From: SZUA-35 sp037969565
Lineage (GTDB): Bacteria; Actinomycetota; Acidimicrobiia; Acidimicrobiales; SZUA-35
Assembly: GCA_037969565.1 (NCBI GenBank)
Contig: JBBKXQ010000055.1
Span: forward strand, 1 to 8,759
Direction of reading: 5' to 3'
DNA: 8,759 nucleotides
The notes below the pieces were generated by a model, which ran no database searches, had not been told where the DNA came from, and was given only the letters and a program-made list of their open reading frames with translations. Position numbers and translations under genes: made by a program. This document shows, piece by piece, positions 1 through 5,666 of the stretch (the first letter of the stretch is position 1; each line of letters opens with the position of its first letter).

Positions 1-752
1 CCCCCGTCGGCGAACTCGACCGTCTCACCTGGCGGCAGTGCAGGGTCGAGCCCGATGCTGGTCAGCTCGAGCCCTTTGAGAAGTTGGCCGAGTACTGGCA
101 AGAGGTCTCTAGCCGGACCGTCCATATTTGTTACGCCAGCAACCAATACACCGCTCGGCGTATCGCCGATGAACTCGATGTTTGTCCCTGCCCCCGGGCC
201 GCGCCAGCTCTCAAACGGTGCACCGAAACGTTCCTGTGCGAACAGGGCCAGGTCGCCGCTTTCAACTGGCATCTCGTAGCCGATCAACTCATAGCCGAGC
301 ACCTCGATCTTCGTGCCTGTGGGTGTCACCTCCACACTGGCCACTCGCAGAGTCTCCAGATAGCTCTCAGCCGATGAGAGTTCGGCCCCACTCGCCAACA
401 TCGAAGTCACCGTCACGAATGCGTCCGAAATCAAGTTGTCGCTCGTAGGTCCTTCGACTGTGACGGAGATGAAGTCGCCATTGATACGCACAACGAGATC
501 GCTCGGTGCGTCGAAGCGCACGCCCCCCATCGCGGACGAAACGTAGGAGTTCGTCGGCCCGTCGGCGGGTTCGATGTCGATGAGCTCGACGCCTTCGGTA
601 GTGATAGTGGTAGTGGTGGTTGTCGCCTCTGCTGCCACCGCCCCAAGTTCGATTTCGCTGGCTTCTGGGTTGCTGGTGCACGAGCTAGCTAGTAGTGCGG
701 CGGCTGCGAGGTACGTGACGATGGCGGGCGGTCGGTTGCATCTCGATGTCAT
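1..752 (-). CDS. Secreted lipoprotein of unknown function, C-terminus cut by the window edge
   Basis: An uninterrupted minus-strand frame runs from the ATG at 752 to the left edge (250 residues seen, no stop). Residues 1-25 form a lipoprotein signal peptide: Arg at 4 and 7, a hydrophobic stretch (IVTYLAAAALLA), then a lipobox-like ASSC with Cys25 as the likely lipidated residue. A low-complexity linker with a run of six Thr (residues 44-49) follows, then a globular domain from about residue 65, beta-rich by sequence feel, containing FDAPSDLVVRI and GTNIEFIGD. I recognise no family or catalytic motif. The start at 752 is preferred over the in-frame ATG at 773 because GGGAG lies 6 nt upstream of 752. 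The gene is divergent from the ECF sigma gene, so it may be a regulon member or signal partner; this is inference. The protein is expected to be anchored on the outer face of the membrane. Confidence 0.85.
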   Translation of the reverse strand, partial: MTSRCNRPPAIVTYLAAAALLASSCTSNPEASEIELGAVAAEATTTTTTITTEGVELIDIEPADGPTNSYVSSAMGGVRFDAPSDLVVRINGDFISVTVEGPTSDNLISDAFVTVTSMLASGAELSSAESYLETLRVASVEVTPTGTKIEVLGYELIGYEMPVESGDLALFAQERFGAPFESWRGPGAGTNIEFIGDTPSGVLVAGVTNMDGPARDLLPVLGQLLKGLELTSIGLDPALPPGETVEFADG

Positions 753-756
753 TTGG

Positions 757-765
757 CTCTCCCTC
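757..765 (-). promoter_or_regulatory. Ribosome binding site that sets the lipoprotein start
   Basis: Read on the minus strand this is GAGGGAGAG, with GGGAG (759-763) placed 6 nt before the ATG at 752. The alternative in-frame ATG at 773 would lie upstream of this site and has no comparable purine block. The signal peptide is also better formed from 752. Confidence 0.6.
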
Positions 766-850
766 TGTTCCATTGCTACTACGCCTACTCGACCGCGTTT
801 CCGTCGATGCGGCAGAAAGAAGCTGCAAGACTTCCGATTGAGCGACGGAT

Positions 851-867
851 CGCCGGCCGCTCCGGCG
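851..867. promoter_or_regulatory. GC-rich inverted repeat in the lipoprotein/sigma divergent region
   Basis: CGCCGG (851-856) and CCGGCG (862-867) are perfect 6-base arms around a 5-base spacer, CCGCT. The element lies 28 bases before the preferred sigma start, inside the 143-bp gap shared with the divergent lipoprotein gene. It could be an operator or a 5'-leader hairpin. There is no T tract, so it is not a typical terminator. A weak -10-like GATACAT follows at 873-879, but I cannot pair it with a convincing -35, so no promoter is called. GC-rich DNA makes such repeats fairly common by chance. Confidence 0.3.
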
Positions 868-895
868 TTGTGGATACATGCAGACAGGGAGTCGC

Positions 896-1471
896 ATGGG
901 CAAGCTGCCTCGATCATCAACTGAAACGGCCTCCGATGAGTGCGGTGCGTTCGGGCAGGCTGCGCTTGTCGAGTTGTACGAGGCCAACGTCGATGACCTG
1001 TACCGGTTCTGCGTTGCCCGGACAGGCAGTGAAAGCAATGCCCAGGATGCAACGTCGGAGGCATTCGTTGCGGCGGCCCGCGCCTTCGCCGATGGGCGCG
1101 GTCACCAGGTTGACCGACCCTGGCTCTTTGTCACTGCCCGCCGAAGAATTGTCGATCAATGGAGGGCGGCCAGTCGACATCGGCGCCGTGTCGAAAATGT
1201 GTGGAACATGCTCACGACGAATGGTCATGACGGCGCGACGGAAGTTTCTGTCAACCAGACAGGTGAACGGGTGCTCGTCGCACTCCAGTCACTTCCAACC
1301 CGACAGCGAGCCGCCGTGACCTTGCGGTACCTCGACGAGTGCTCGGTCTCAGAAGTTGCATCGGCTCTTGATATTGAATATCGCGCAGCCGAGTCGCTTC
1401 TGGCGCGAGGCCGACGAGGCTTTACCAAGGCGTGGCAAGCATCAGAACAACGGAAAGGAGACCGATCATGA
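896..1471 (+). CDS. RNA polymerase sigma factor, ECF (sigma-70) family
   Basis: A 191-residue protein with the two-domain ECF layout. Sigma region 2 covers about residues 24-98: LYEANVDDLYRFCVAR, then DATSEAFVAAARAF, then the PWLFVTARRRIVDQWR block corresponding to regions 2.3/2.4 that melt and read the -10. Region 4 covers about 126-176: LQSLPTRQRAAVTLRYL followed by the helix-turn-helix SVSEVASALDIEYRAAESLLARG that reads the -35. It would direct core polymerase to a small regulon. I chose the ATG at 896, with AGGGAG at 886-891 just upstream. An in-frame ATG at 878 would add six residues (MQTGSR) but has no ribosome binding site. The stop at 1469-1471 overlaps the next start (ATGA), so sigma factor and membrane partner are translationally coupled, as usual for an ECF sigma/anti-sigma pair. 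The specific ECF group cannot be assigned by eye. Confidence 0.93.
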   Translation: MGKLPRSSTETASDECGAFGQAALVELYEANVDDLYRFCVARTGSESNAQDATSEAFVAAARAFADGRGHQVDRPWLFVTARRRIVDQWRAASRHRRRVENVWNMLTTNGHDGATEVSVNQTGERVLVALQSLPTRQRAAVTLRYLDECSVSEVASALDIEYRAAESLLARGRRGFTKAWQASEQRKGDRS

Positions 1472-2364
1472 CCGAACCCTCGGAGCCCGATGGCCTACTC
1501 GACGATGCCGAGATGGAGCGGCTGCTCTCATTGATCGTCAACGGCGAGAGCCCGGCCTTTCCAGAGCGGGCAATGGTTCGAGAGCGCATGCTCCTCGAGT
1601 TCCAGAGACACCAAGGCCCCACTGATCACCCTGAACCGGAGTCTCTGAGTGATGCGCCAGTAGAGCTCATCGAGTTCGAAGCGATGACGAGCCGCGCACC
1701 GCATCCTTTGTCGCGGCGGTGGGCGATGGCGGCGGCTGTCCTGGTTGTCGTCGGCTTCGGTGTGGCAATCGCGTTTGGGATTGCCGAGCGCTGGGATGAT
1801 CCGGCGACGATCGAAGTCGCCACTGTCGACACCTCGCGGTTCGTCTCAGAGATTGCGCAGCGGCCAATAGCCCTTCCGTCGGGCGAGCATCGGACCGAGG
1901 CGGTTGGTGGAGGCATATGGATCCGAGTGGCTGACGGCATCGAGGTGCTCGAGGAACGCGATGGCCGAGTAGTGCTGGGTCTCGAGGGTGACGAATCGCA
2001 GCCCCGCGCCCTCGTGACCATCCTCGATGTGAGCGACCAGGGAACGGTCGAAGAACAACTCGATGATCCTGAACTGGAAGGGCTGATCGTTGCTCTCGAT
2101 TCGGTCGCAGTCACCGGCGAGGGATTCGTTCCCGAATGGGAACTTCGGCTGACGAATGATGCAATCGACCGGCTCGGCTGTCGTCAGGCCGGTCCGTGCT
2201 TCCCGTTTGGCGACATCGAGCTTTGGTCGCAAGGCACGAACGTCATCACCGAAATCCAAGGTCCGAACGGTCAGACGATCTGGTGGGTCGAACAATCGAG
2301 CGCTCGGTACGACCAGTTCCTGACCCGCGCTACAGAGATTCTTGGCACACTTCGATTCGGCTAG
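1468..2364 (+). CDS. Probable anti-sigma factor, single-pass membrane protein
   Basis: A 298-residue protein that starts inside the sigma stop codon (ATGA overlap), with GGAG at 1457-1460, 7 nt before the ATG. Residues 1-84 are acidic and predicted cytoplasmic. A single membrane segment lies at about 85-106 (WAMAAAVLVVVGFGVAIAFGIA), preceded by Arg-Arg, which favours the N-terminus inside. Residues 108-298 would be extracytoplasmic. Position, coupling and topology are what identify it as an anti-sigma factor; I do not see a conserved anti-sigma signature. It lacks the HxxxCxxC zinc motif of ZAS anti-sigma factors: there is no Cys before the membrane segment. The outer domain has one closely spaced Cys pair (Cys238, Cys244) that could form a disulfide. 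By analogy it would hold the sigma factor inactive until an envelope signal arrives. An 88-bp gap without a clear terminator separates its stop from the convergent methyltransferase. Confidence 0.75.
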   Translation: MTEPSEPDGLLDDAEMERLLSLIVNGESPAFPERAMVRERMLLEFQRHQGPTDHPEPESLSDAPVELIEFEAMTSRAPHPLSRRWAMAAAVLVVVGFGVAIAFGIAERWDDPATIEVATVDTSRFVSEIAQRPIALPSGEHRTEAVGGGIWIRVADGIEVLEERDGRVVLGLEGDESQPRALVTILDVSDQGTVEEQLDDPELEGLIVALDSVAVTGEGFVPEWELRLTNDAIDRLGCRQAGPCFPFGDIELWSQGTNVITEIQGPNGQTIWWVEQSSARYDQFLTRATEILGTLRFG

Positions 2365-2452
2365 ATCGACACGACCGAATACGCGGGCCCCACAAGCCCA
2401 TTCCGACACTCTCGCTACTCACCGAGCCGATCCCGCACCGCAACCGTGCCCA

Positions 2453-3109
2453 TTACGCCGAACCCTCGACAACGATGGAGGGGCGCGCCGCAATGTGATC
2501 ATGTCCAGCGAACGTGACGGTCAAACCGGCCTGCTTGAACGCTTCGGCAACGACGTCGGGGTCGACTGTGTGAAAGTGGTGGCTGTGCTCTTCGGTCCGT
2601 TTGGCGCCGAAGGTCTCGAAATCAGGATGAGTCGGGTCGTCGAAGGCCTCATCGACCAACAGCACTCGCCCACCCGGAGCGAGGACCCGCGCCAGCTCGG
2701 CGATGCCATCGTCGAGGCTCGTCCAGTGGTGCATGGTGTTCACCGCCCATGCCGCGTCGATCGACCCCGCAGCGACCGTGGTGGCCTCGGCACTGCCGTC
2801 GACGATTCGCACTCGCTCCTGGGCACGTGCAAGGAGGCAACGGATCCGGAGCACCGCTCGCATGTAGGGGGTCGGCTCGACCGCAACGACGGTGCAACCC
2901 GACTTGGCGGCGACCATCGTGCCAGCGCCGATTCCGGCACCGATGTCCATCACGGTCTCGCCCGATCGGGGAGCGATCCTCGCAACGACAGCGCTGTTGA
3001 CCTCGGACTTCCACATGTCCGGCGCGTGTCGCAGATAGCGAAGCATGCCCTTGAGGCCTTGGTCGTGCTCGTGCCCGTGTTCGCCGTGGGAATTCGATTC
3101 AGGTGACAT
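2453..3109 (-). CDS. Class I SAM-dependent methyltransferase (Methyltransf_11/25 type), His-rich N-terminus
   Basis: A 218-residue Rossmann-fold methyltransferase. Motif I is VMDIGAGIGAGT (residues 53-64, binds SAM). The acidic end of strand 2 is in VAVEPT (Glu78). DGSAEATT starts at 104, and SIDAAWAVNTMHHW (116-129) is the post-I/II region. RVLAPGGRVLLVDE (141-154) is the motif III area. The substrate is not evident. The N-terminus is His-rich (His8, 11, 13, 15), with further clusters at HSHHFH (175-180) and HDH (203-205), which suggests metal contact. No Shine-Dalgarno precedes the ATG at 3109. Met22 (3046) is an alternative start that would remove the His-rich tail, so the tail is not certain to be translated. 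The gene converges on the anti-sigma gene, and 293 bases separate it from the VOC gene upstream, so it may have its own promoter or be read through from the operon. Confidence 0.85.
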   Translation of the reverse strand: MSPESNSHGEHGHEHDQGLKGMLRYLRHAPDMWKSEVNSAVVARIAPRSGETVMDIGAGIGAGTMVAAKSGCTVVAVEPTPYMRAVLRIRCLLARAQERVRIVDGSAEATTVAAGSIDAAWAVNTMHHWTSLDDGIAELARVLAPGGRVLLVDEAFDDPTHPDFETFGAKRTEEHSHHFHTVDPDVVAEAFKQAGLTVTFAGHDHIAARPSIVVEGSA

Positions 3110-3166
3110 GGTGCCATTCTGCCAGCGCCCACCTGAGCGGCCGACACCTGCTTCGTCCTCGCATGC

Positions 3167-3319
3167 TCAGGCATGAACCGCCTCGGTGATCTGGTCGATG
3201 CTCAGCCCATGGACAGCGACGTCGTCTCGACGAACGTTCCGCCAGAACTCGATCCGGCGCCGAAGCTTTGAGTGGGCTTCGCTGAGGCTGACCTCGACGG
3301 GCGGCTCCCGCGCCCAAGT
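3167..3319 (-). pseudogene. Probable gene remnant: 50-codon frame without a start codon
   Basis: Between the small methyltransferase and the VOC gene, one minus-strand frame is open for 50 codons, ending in TGA at 3167-3169. It is bounded upstream by an in-frame TGA (3320-3322) and holds no ATG, GTG or TTG. Its translation looks protein-like rather than shadow-like: a charged helical segment SKLRRRIEFWRNVRRDDVAV, then GLSIDQITEAVHA. I do not recognise the family. It may be the C-terminal end of a deleted gene. The alternatives are chance openness in GC-rich DNA or a sequencing frameshift. The stop lies 57 bases before the methyltransferase start. A small CATGC/GCATG inverted repeat (3162-3175, 4-base loop) spans the stop codon. 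Confidence 0.3.
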
Positions 3320-3402
3320 TCAGCGTTTGGCGCATTGGTGACGGTCCTGCAATCCGGCCACAGTGAGCCACTTTTTGCGTGGGGTCCAGCTGAGGCCCTT
3401 CC
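3320..3402. other. Non-coding gap downstream of the VOC gene
   Basis: These 83 bases between the VOC stop and the upstream end of the remnant contain no supported gene. A 4-bp CCAC/GTGG inverted repeat lies around TTTTTGC at 3369-3383, but the stem is too short, and the T run is in the loop, so it is not a credible terminator. No transposon end or tRNA-like structure is visible. Together with the remnant at 3167-3319 and the 57 bases that follow it, this makes up the 293-base interval between genes. Confidence 0.4.
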
Positions 3403-3798
3403 TCACTGCGGGGGTGCGAAGAACTCGAGTGCGATGCCATCGGGGTCTCTGAAGCTGAGTCCTGATCCGTAGTGAGCGTCGACGATGTCGCAGTGGGCGA
3501 TTCCCAGGTCGTCGAGCCGGCTCTCCCATTCTTCGAGTGCGGCCCGGTCGGCGCAGCCGAAGCCGATGTGGTCGAGGCCGAGACGGAACTCCGAGTAGCG
3601 GTCGTCGGCGTCGGTGTCGCGGTGTTCGTGCAGCCCGATGAGCGTGTCGCCGATCATGAAGACGGTGTGGTGGAAGCCGCCGTCGGTCGGTTCGTCGAGA
3701 ACCGGTTCGGCACCGACGAGCCGTTGGTACCAGGGTCGGCTGACCAAGAGGTCGGTGACGGTCAGTGCCACGTGGCCGATGGGTGGGAAGTCAGTCAT
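3403..3798 (-). CDS. VOC-superfamily (glyoxalase/dioxygenase fold) protein
   Basis: A 131-residue protein of normal length for a two-module VOC domain. Module 1 starts with IGHVALTVTDLLVSRPWYQRLVG, and module 2 with LGLDHIGFGCADRAALEEW, ending in the typical GSGLSFRDPDGIALEFF. Likely metal ligands by position are His9, His57 (GLHEH), His77 and Glu125. The fold is used by glyoxalase I, extradiol dioxygenases, epimerases and antibiotic-binding proteins, so the reaction cannot be named. I chose the ATG at 3798: GGAG (3805-3808 on the plus strand) lies 6 nt upstream, and the fold begins here. The frame stays open beyond it but gives low-complexity Pro/Ser/Arg-rich sequence antisense-like to the nitrilase frame. 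It overlaps the end of the nitrilase gene by 8 bases and is the last gene of the three-gene operon. Confidence 0.9.
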   Translation of the reverse strand: MTDFPPIGHVALTVTDLLVSRPWYQRLVGAEPVLDEPTDGGFHHTVFMIGDTLIGLHEHRDTDADDRYSEFRLGLDHIGFGCADRAALEEWESRLDDLGIAHCDIVDAHYGSGLSFRDPDGIALEFFAPPQ

Positions 3799-4711
3799 TG
3801 TTGTCTCCGTTGGTGTTGATGGTGAGTGAGAGAACGTCGGGGCGGGCGTAGTGGCCGGTCGGATCGAAGGCCCGGCGGCCGGCGGCGATCCGGTCGAGGT
3901 CGAGCGTGGCGATGACCGTTCCGGGCTCGCCGGTGAGGGGGCCGGCGAGGATCTCCCCGCCAGGGGCGACGATGGTGGTGTTGCCCCTGGACAGGAAGTC
4001 TTCGTCGCCCCCGTAGATCTCATCAGCGCCGGGGAGATCTCGGGGGACGTCGCTACCGCGAAGGAAGGCCGTCACGCCGACAACGAAGACCTGCCCTTCC
4101 TTGGCCGTGTGTCGCAGGGTCGGGACCCACTCGTCGCTGTTGTCCCAGGTCGGGGCAAGAAGGATGTCGATGCCCTTTTCGTAAAGAGCGGCGCGGGCGA
4201 GGGGCATGTACATCTCCCAGCAGATGAGCGAGCCAACCTTCACGCCGCCGATGTTCATCACGGTGAGCATCGGGCCTTGTCCGTTGGCCCACACCAGTCG
4301 TTCGGCTCCGGTCGGGACGAGCTTGCGGTGCAGCCCTGCGATCTCGCCGCCGTCGTCGATGTAGACGACAGCGTTGTAGAGGGTGCCTGAGGAGGCCCGT
4401 TCGGTGATCCCGAGTGCGACCCAGACGCCTGCGGCGCCAGCCGCGTCGCGAACCCTGTCGAGCGCGGGGCCGGGAATCTCGATGGCTTGATCCTGAAAGC
4501 GTGCGTACCATGCTGCGTCGCTCCAGGGGTTCTGGCGCCAGAGCCAGTCGGGGTAACCGGGGACGAAGGACTCGGGGAATACCACCAGATCGGCGCCGTC
4601 GGCCGATGCCTTACCGATCTCCTCGACGACGATGTCGAGGGTGGCGTCTCGATCGAGGTAGGCGGGAGTGGTCTGGACGGCAGCAACACGGAACTCTCGC
4701 GAGGCACTCAT
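3791..4711 (-). CDS. Nitrilase (carbon-nitrogen hydrolase superfamily, nitrilase branch)
   Basis: A 306-residue enzyme of usual nitrilase length with all three catalytic residues in context: Glu47 in VVFPESFVPGYPDW, Lys130 in HRKLVPTGAERLVW, and Cys164 in GSLICWEMYMPLAR. The CWE signature, followed by MPLAR, fits the true nitrilase branch (nitrile to carboxylate plus ammonia; some relatives are cyanide hydratases) better than amidases. It is expected to be cytoplasmic and to form spiral or multimeric assemblies like its family. The start is the ATG at 4711, with GGAG 7 nt upstream, inside the end of the methyltransferase gene. Earlier in-frame starts give Arg-rich shadow sequence. It overlaps the methyltransferase stop by ATGA and the VOC start by 8 bases, so it is the middle gene of a translationally coupled operon. 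The natural substrate is unknown. The context suggests that methylation and a VOC step act on the same compound series. Confidence 0.93.
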   Translation of the reverse strand: MSASREFRVAAVQTTPAYLDRDATLDIVVEEIGKASADGADLVVFPESFVPGYPDWLWRQNPWSDAAWYARFQDQAIEIPGPALDRVRDAAGAAGVWVALGITERASSGTLYNAVVYIDDGGEIAGLHRKLVPTGAERLVWANGQGPMLTVMNIGGVKVGSLICWEMYMPLARAALYEKGIDILLAPTWDNSDEWVPTLRHTAKEGQVFVVGVTAFLRGSDVPRDLPGADEIYGGDEDFLSRGNTTIVAPGGEILAGPLTGEPGTVIATLDLDRIAAGRRAFDPTGHYARPDVLSLTINTNGDNND

Positions 4712-5559
4712 CGGGTCGCTCCAGCGAGCACGAGCTCGCACGGTCCGACGAAACCGTCGTCGGTGTCGAACTGGCTGAGCGCCACCTCGATCTCTTCCCA
4801 GACCGACGCCTGGTCCTTTGTCGGCATCGAGCCGAGCATCTGGTGCAGGGCTCCGAAGGACTCCCGTTCGAATCGGACACATTCGGCCGCTGAGGGGAGC
4901 ACGACCGGTGCCTCGATCACCTCGATCACGATGTCGTGGAAACCGGCTCGTATGAGGTCGTGTCGGAGGATTTCGGGATCGGCGAGGCTGAATGGCCCGG
5001 GCTGGCCCGGGGCTGGGGCCGGGAGTTGAGCACGTTCTCGGATGATCGAGACCGGAAGGGAGAAGAAGCCATTGGTGGCAGCGGTCGAGTAGGTCACGGT
5101 TGCGAACCGCCCGCCGTCGCGGAGGACGTGGTGGATTCCCGCCAATGCCAGGTCACGGTTCGGAAAGTAGATGAGACCCACCCGCGAAACGGCGGCGTCG
5201 AAGCTCTGAGCGGGGAGCTGGTGGAGTTCCTCGCCATCGAGTTCGCGGGTTGAGAGGTTCTCCACGCCGGCGACTTTCGCGGCCTGGGCGGCGTGTTCGA
5301 GGATGGTGGGGGACAGGTCGGTGGCCAGAACTGCACCGTCGTCGCCCGCTCGCCGAGCAGCGGCGATGCTCTGTCCACCGGCGCCGGCAGCTACGTCGAG
5401 TACCCGGCTCCCGGCCTGGACGCCGGCCAGGTCGAGCATGCGCTCGGTTGCCTCTCCGAGCCAGCTCTCCAGCAGCGGCGCCCAGTCGTTCCAGCCGCCG
5501 GCGTAGTCCTCCCACTGTTGGCGGGTGGTCGTCTTGTACTGATCGGCATCGAATGTCAT
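4708..5559 (-). CDS. SAM-dependent methyltransferase, UbiE/COQ5-like
   Basis: A 283-residue class I methyltransferase. The N-terminal helix region QQWEDYAGGWNDWAPLLESW (residues 14-33) precedes motif I, VLDVAAGAGGQS (53-64). Asp81 in ATDLSP is the expected SAM-ribose contact. LDGEELHQLPAQSFDAAVSR covers the post-I/II region (107-126), and HHVLRDGGRFATVTYS (143-158) the motif III region. The C-terminal half (about 160-283) is a substrate-facing extension ending FVGPCELVLAGATR. The layout resembles the UbiE/menaquinone-type family, but the context (nitrilase, VOC) argues for an accessory small-molecule substrate rather than quinone synthesis. The start at 5559 has AAGGA 7 nt upstream. It is the first gene of the operon, and its stop overlaps the nitrilase start by 4 bases. 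The 107-bp leader shared with the divergent ATPase gene carries the inverted repeats described separately. Confidence 0.9.
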   Translation of the reverse strand: MTFDADQYKTTTRQQWEDYAGGWNDWAPLLESWLGEATERMLDLAGVQAGSRVLDVAAGAGGQSIAAARRAGDDGAVLATDLSPTILEHAAQAAKVAGVENLSTRELDGEELHQLPAQSFDAAVSRVGLIYFPNRDLALAGIHHVLRDGGRFATVTYSTAATNGFFSLPVSIIRERAQLPAPAPGQPGPFSLADPEILRHDLIRAGFHDIVIEVIEAPVVLPSAAECVRFERESFGALHQMLGSMPTKDQASVWEEIEVALSQFDTDDGFVGPCELVLAGATR

Positions 5560-5566
5560 TGGTTCG

Positions 5567-5571
5567 TCCTT
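5567..5571 (-). promoter_or_regulatory. Ribosome binding site of the operon's first gene
   Basis: AAGGA on the minus strand, 7 nt before the methyltransferase ATG at 5559. The inverted repeat at 5572-5591 begins at the very next base, so a hairpin there would abut the site in the mRNA. Confidence 0.6.
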
Positions 5572-5591
5572 GTCTGATTGAGGTGTCAGAC
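5572..5591. promoter_or_regulatory. Inverted repeat GTCTGA-N8-TCAGAC in the operon leader
   Basis: Perfect 6-base arms (5572-5577 and 5586-5591) are separated by TTGAGGTG. The repeat lies directly upstream of the methyltransferase ribosome binding site, in the divergent intergenic region. It could be a second operator for a dimeric repressor, or a 5'-leader hairpin that affects translation. A short direct repeat, TTGAGG (5578-5583 and 5592-5597), partly overlaps it. The arms are short, so chance is possible. Confidence 0.4.
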
Positions 5592-5597
5592 TTGAGG

Positions 5598-5605
5598 CGC
5601 CAGAT
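5598..5605. promoter_or_regulatory. Extra operator half-site CGCCAGAT
   Basis: An exact 8-base copy of the left half of the palindrome at 5619-5637, in the same orientation. It starts 21 bases before that half, about two turns of the DNA helix, so all copies would face the same side of the DNA. This strengthens the reading of the palindrome as a protein binding site. Confidence 0.45.
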
Positions 5606-5618
5606 GCCGTCGAAATCC

Positions 5619-5637
5619 CGCCAGATCGGATCTGGCG
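5619..5637. promoter_or_regulatory. Perfect 19-bp palindrome, probable operator for the divergent genes
   Basis: CGCCAGATC-G-GATCTGGCG: nine-base perfect arms around one central base. It is centred in the 107-bp gap between the methyltransferase-nitrilase-VOC operon and the STAND ATPase gene, 29 bases before the ATPase ATG. Such symmetry in a divergent promoter region is typical of a dimeric transcription factor site. I see no convincing -10/-35 pair with which to place it relative to either promoter. It is not followed by a T tract, so a terminator is unlikely. Confidence 0.6.
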
Positions 5638-5654
5638 ATTCCCGAGGGCTCGAC

Positions 5655-5661
5655 GGAAGGG
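5655..5661 (+). promoter_or_regulatory. Ribosome binding site of the STAND ATPase gene
   Basis: GGAAGGG ends 5 nt before the ATG at 5667. This supports that start for a gene whose far end is outside the window. Confidence 0.55.
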
Positions 5662-5666
5662 ACGGG

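Noticed and set aside
1432..1467. Upstream start for the anti-sigma gene (12 extra residues)
   Set aside because: The ATG at 1468 has a well-spaced GGAG and the ATGA overlap typical of coupled genes; the ATG at 1432 has neither.
2365..2452. Possible bidirectional terminator between the anti-sigma gene and the small methyltransferase
   Set aside because: Only a 4-bp GGGC/GCCC stem is visible and there is no T tract on either strand.
2342..3106. Plus-strand open frame of 254 codons over the small methyltransferase
   Set aside because: It is antisense to a gene with clear SAM-binding motifs, is rich in Arg/Gly/Asp with no recognisable domain, and is explained by the GC-biased codon use of the real gene.
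3369..3383. CCAC-TTTTTGC-GTGG as a terminator of the VOC operon
   Set aside because: The stem is only 4 bp and the T run is in the loop rather than after the stem.
3851..4390. Plus-strand open frame of 179 codons antisense to the nitrilase
   Set aside because: It is a shadow of the nitrilase codons: Asp/Val/Gly-rich with no motif, while the nitrilase carries a full catalytic triad.
4712..4882. N-terminal extension of the nitrilase frame (57 extra residues)
   Set aside because: The extension is Arg/Pro-rich shadow sequence over the end of the methyltransferase gene. The ATG at 4711 has a good ribosome binding site and the usual nitrilase N-terminus.
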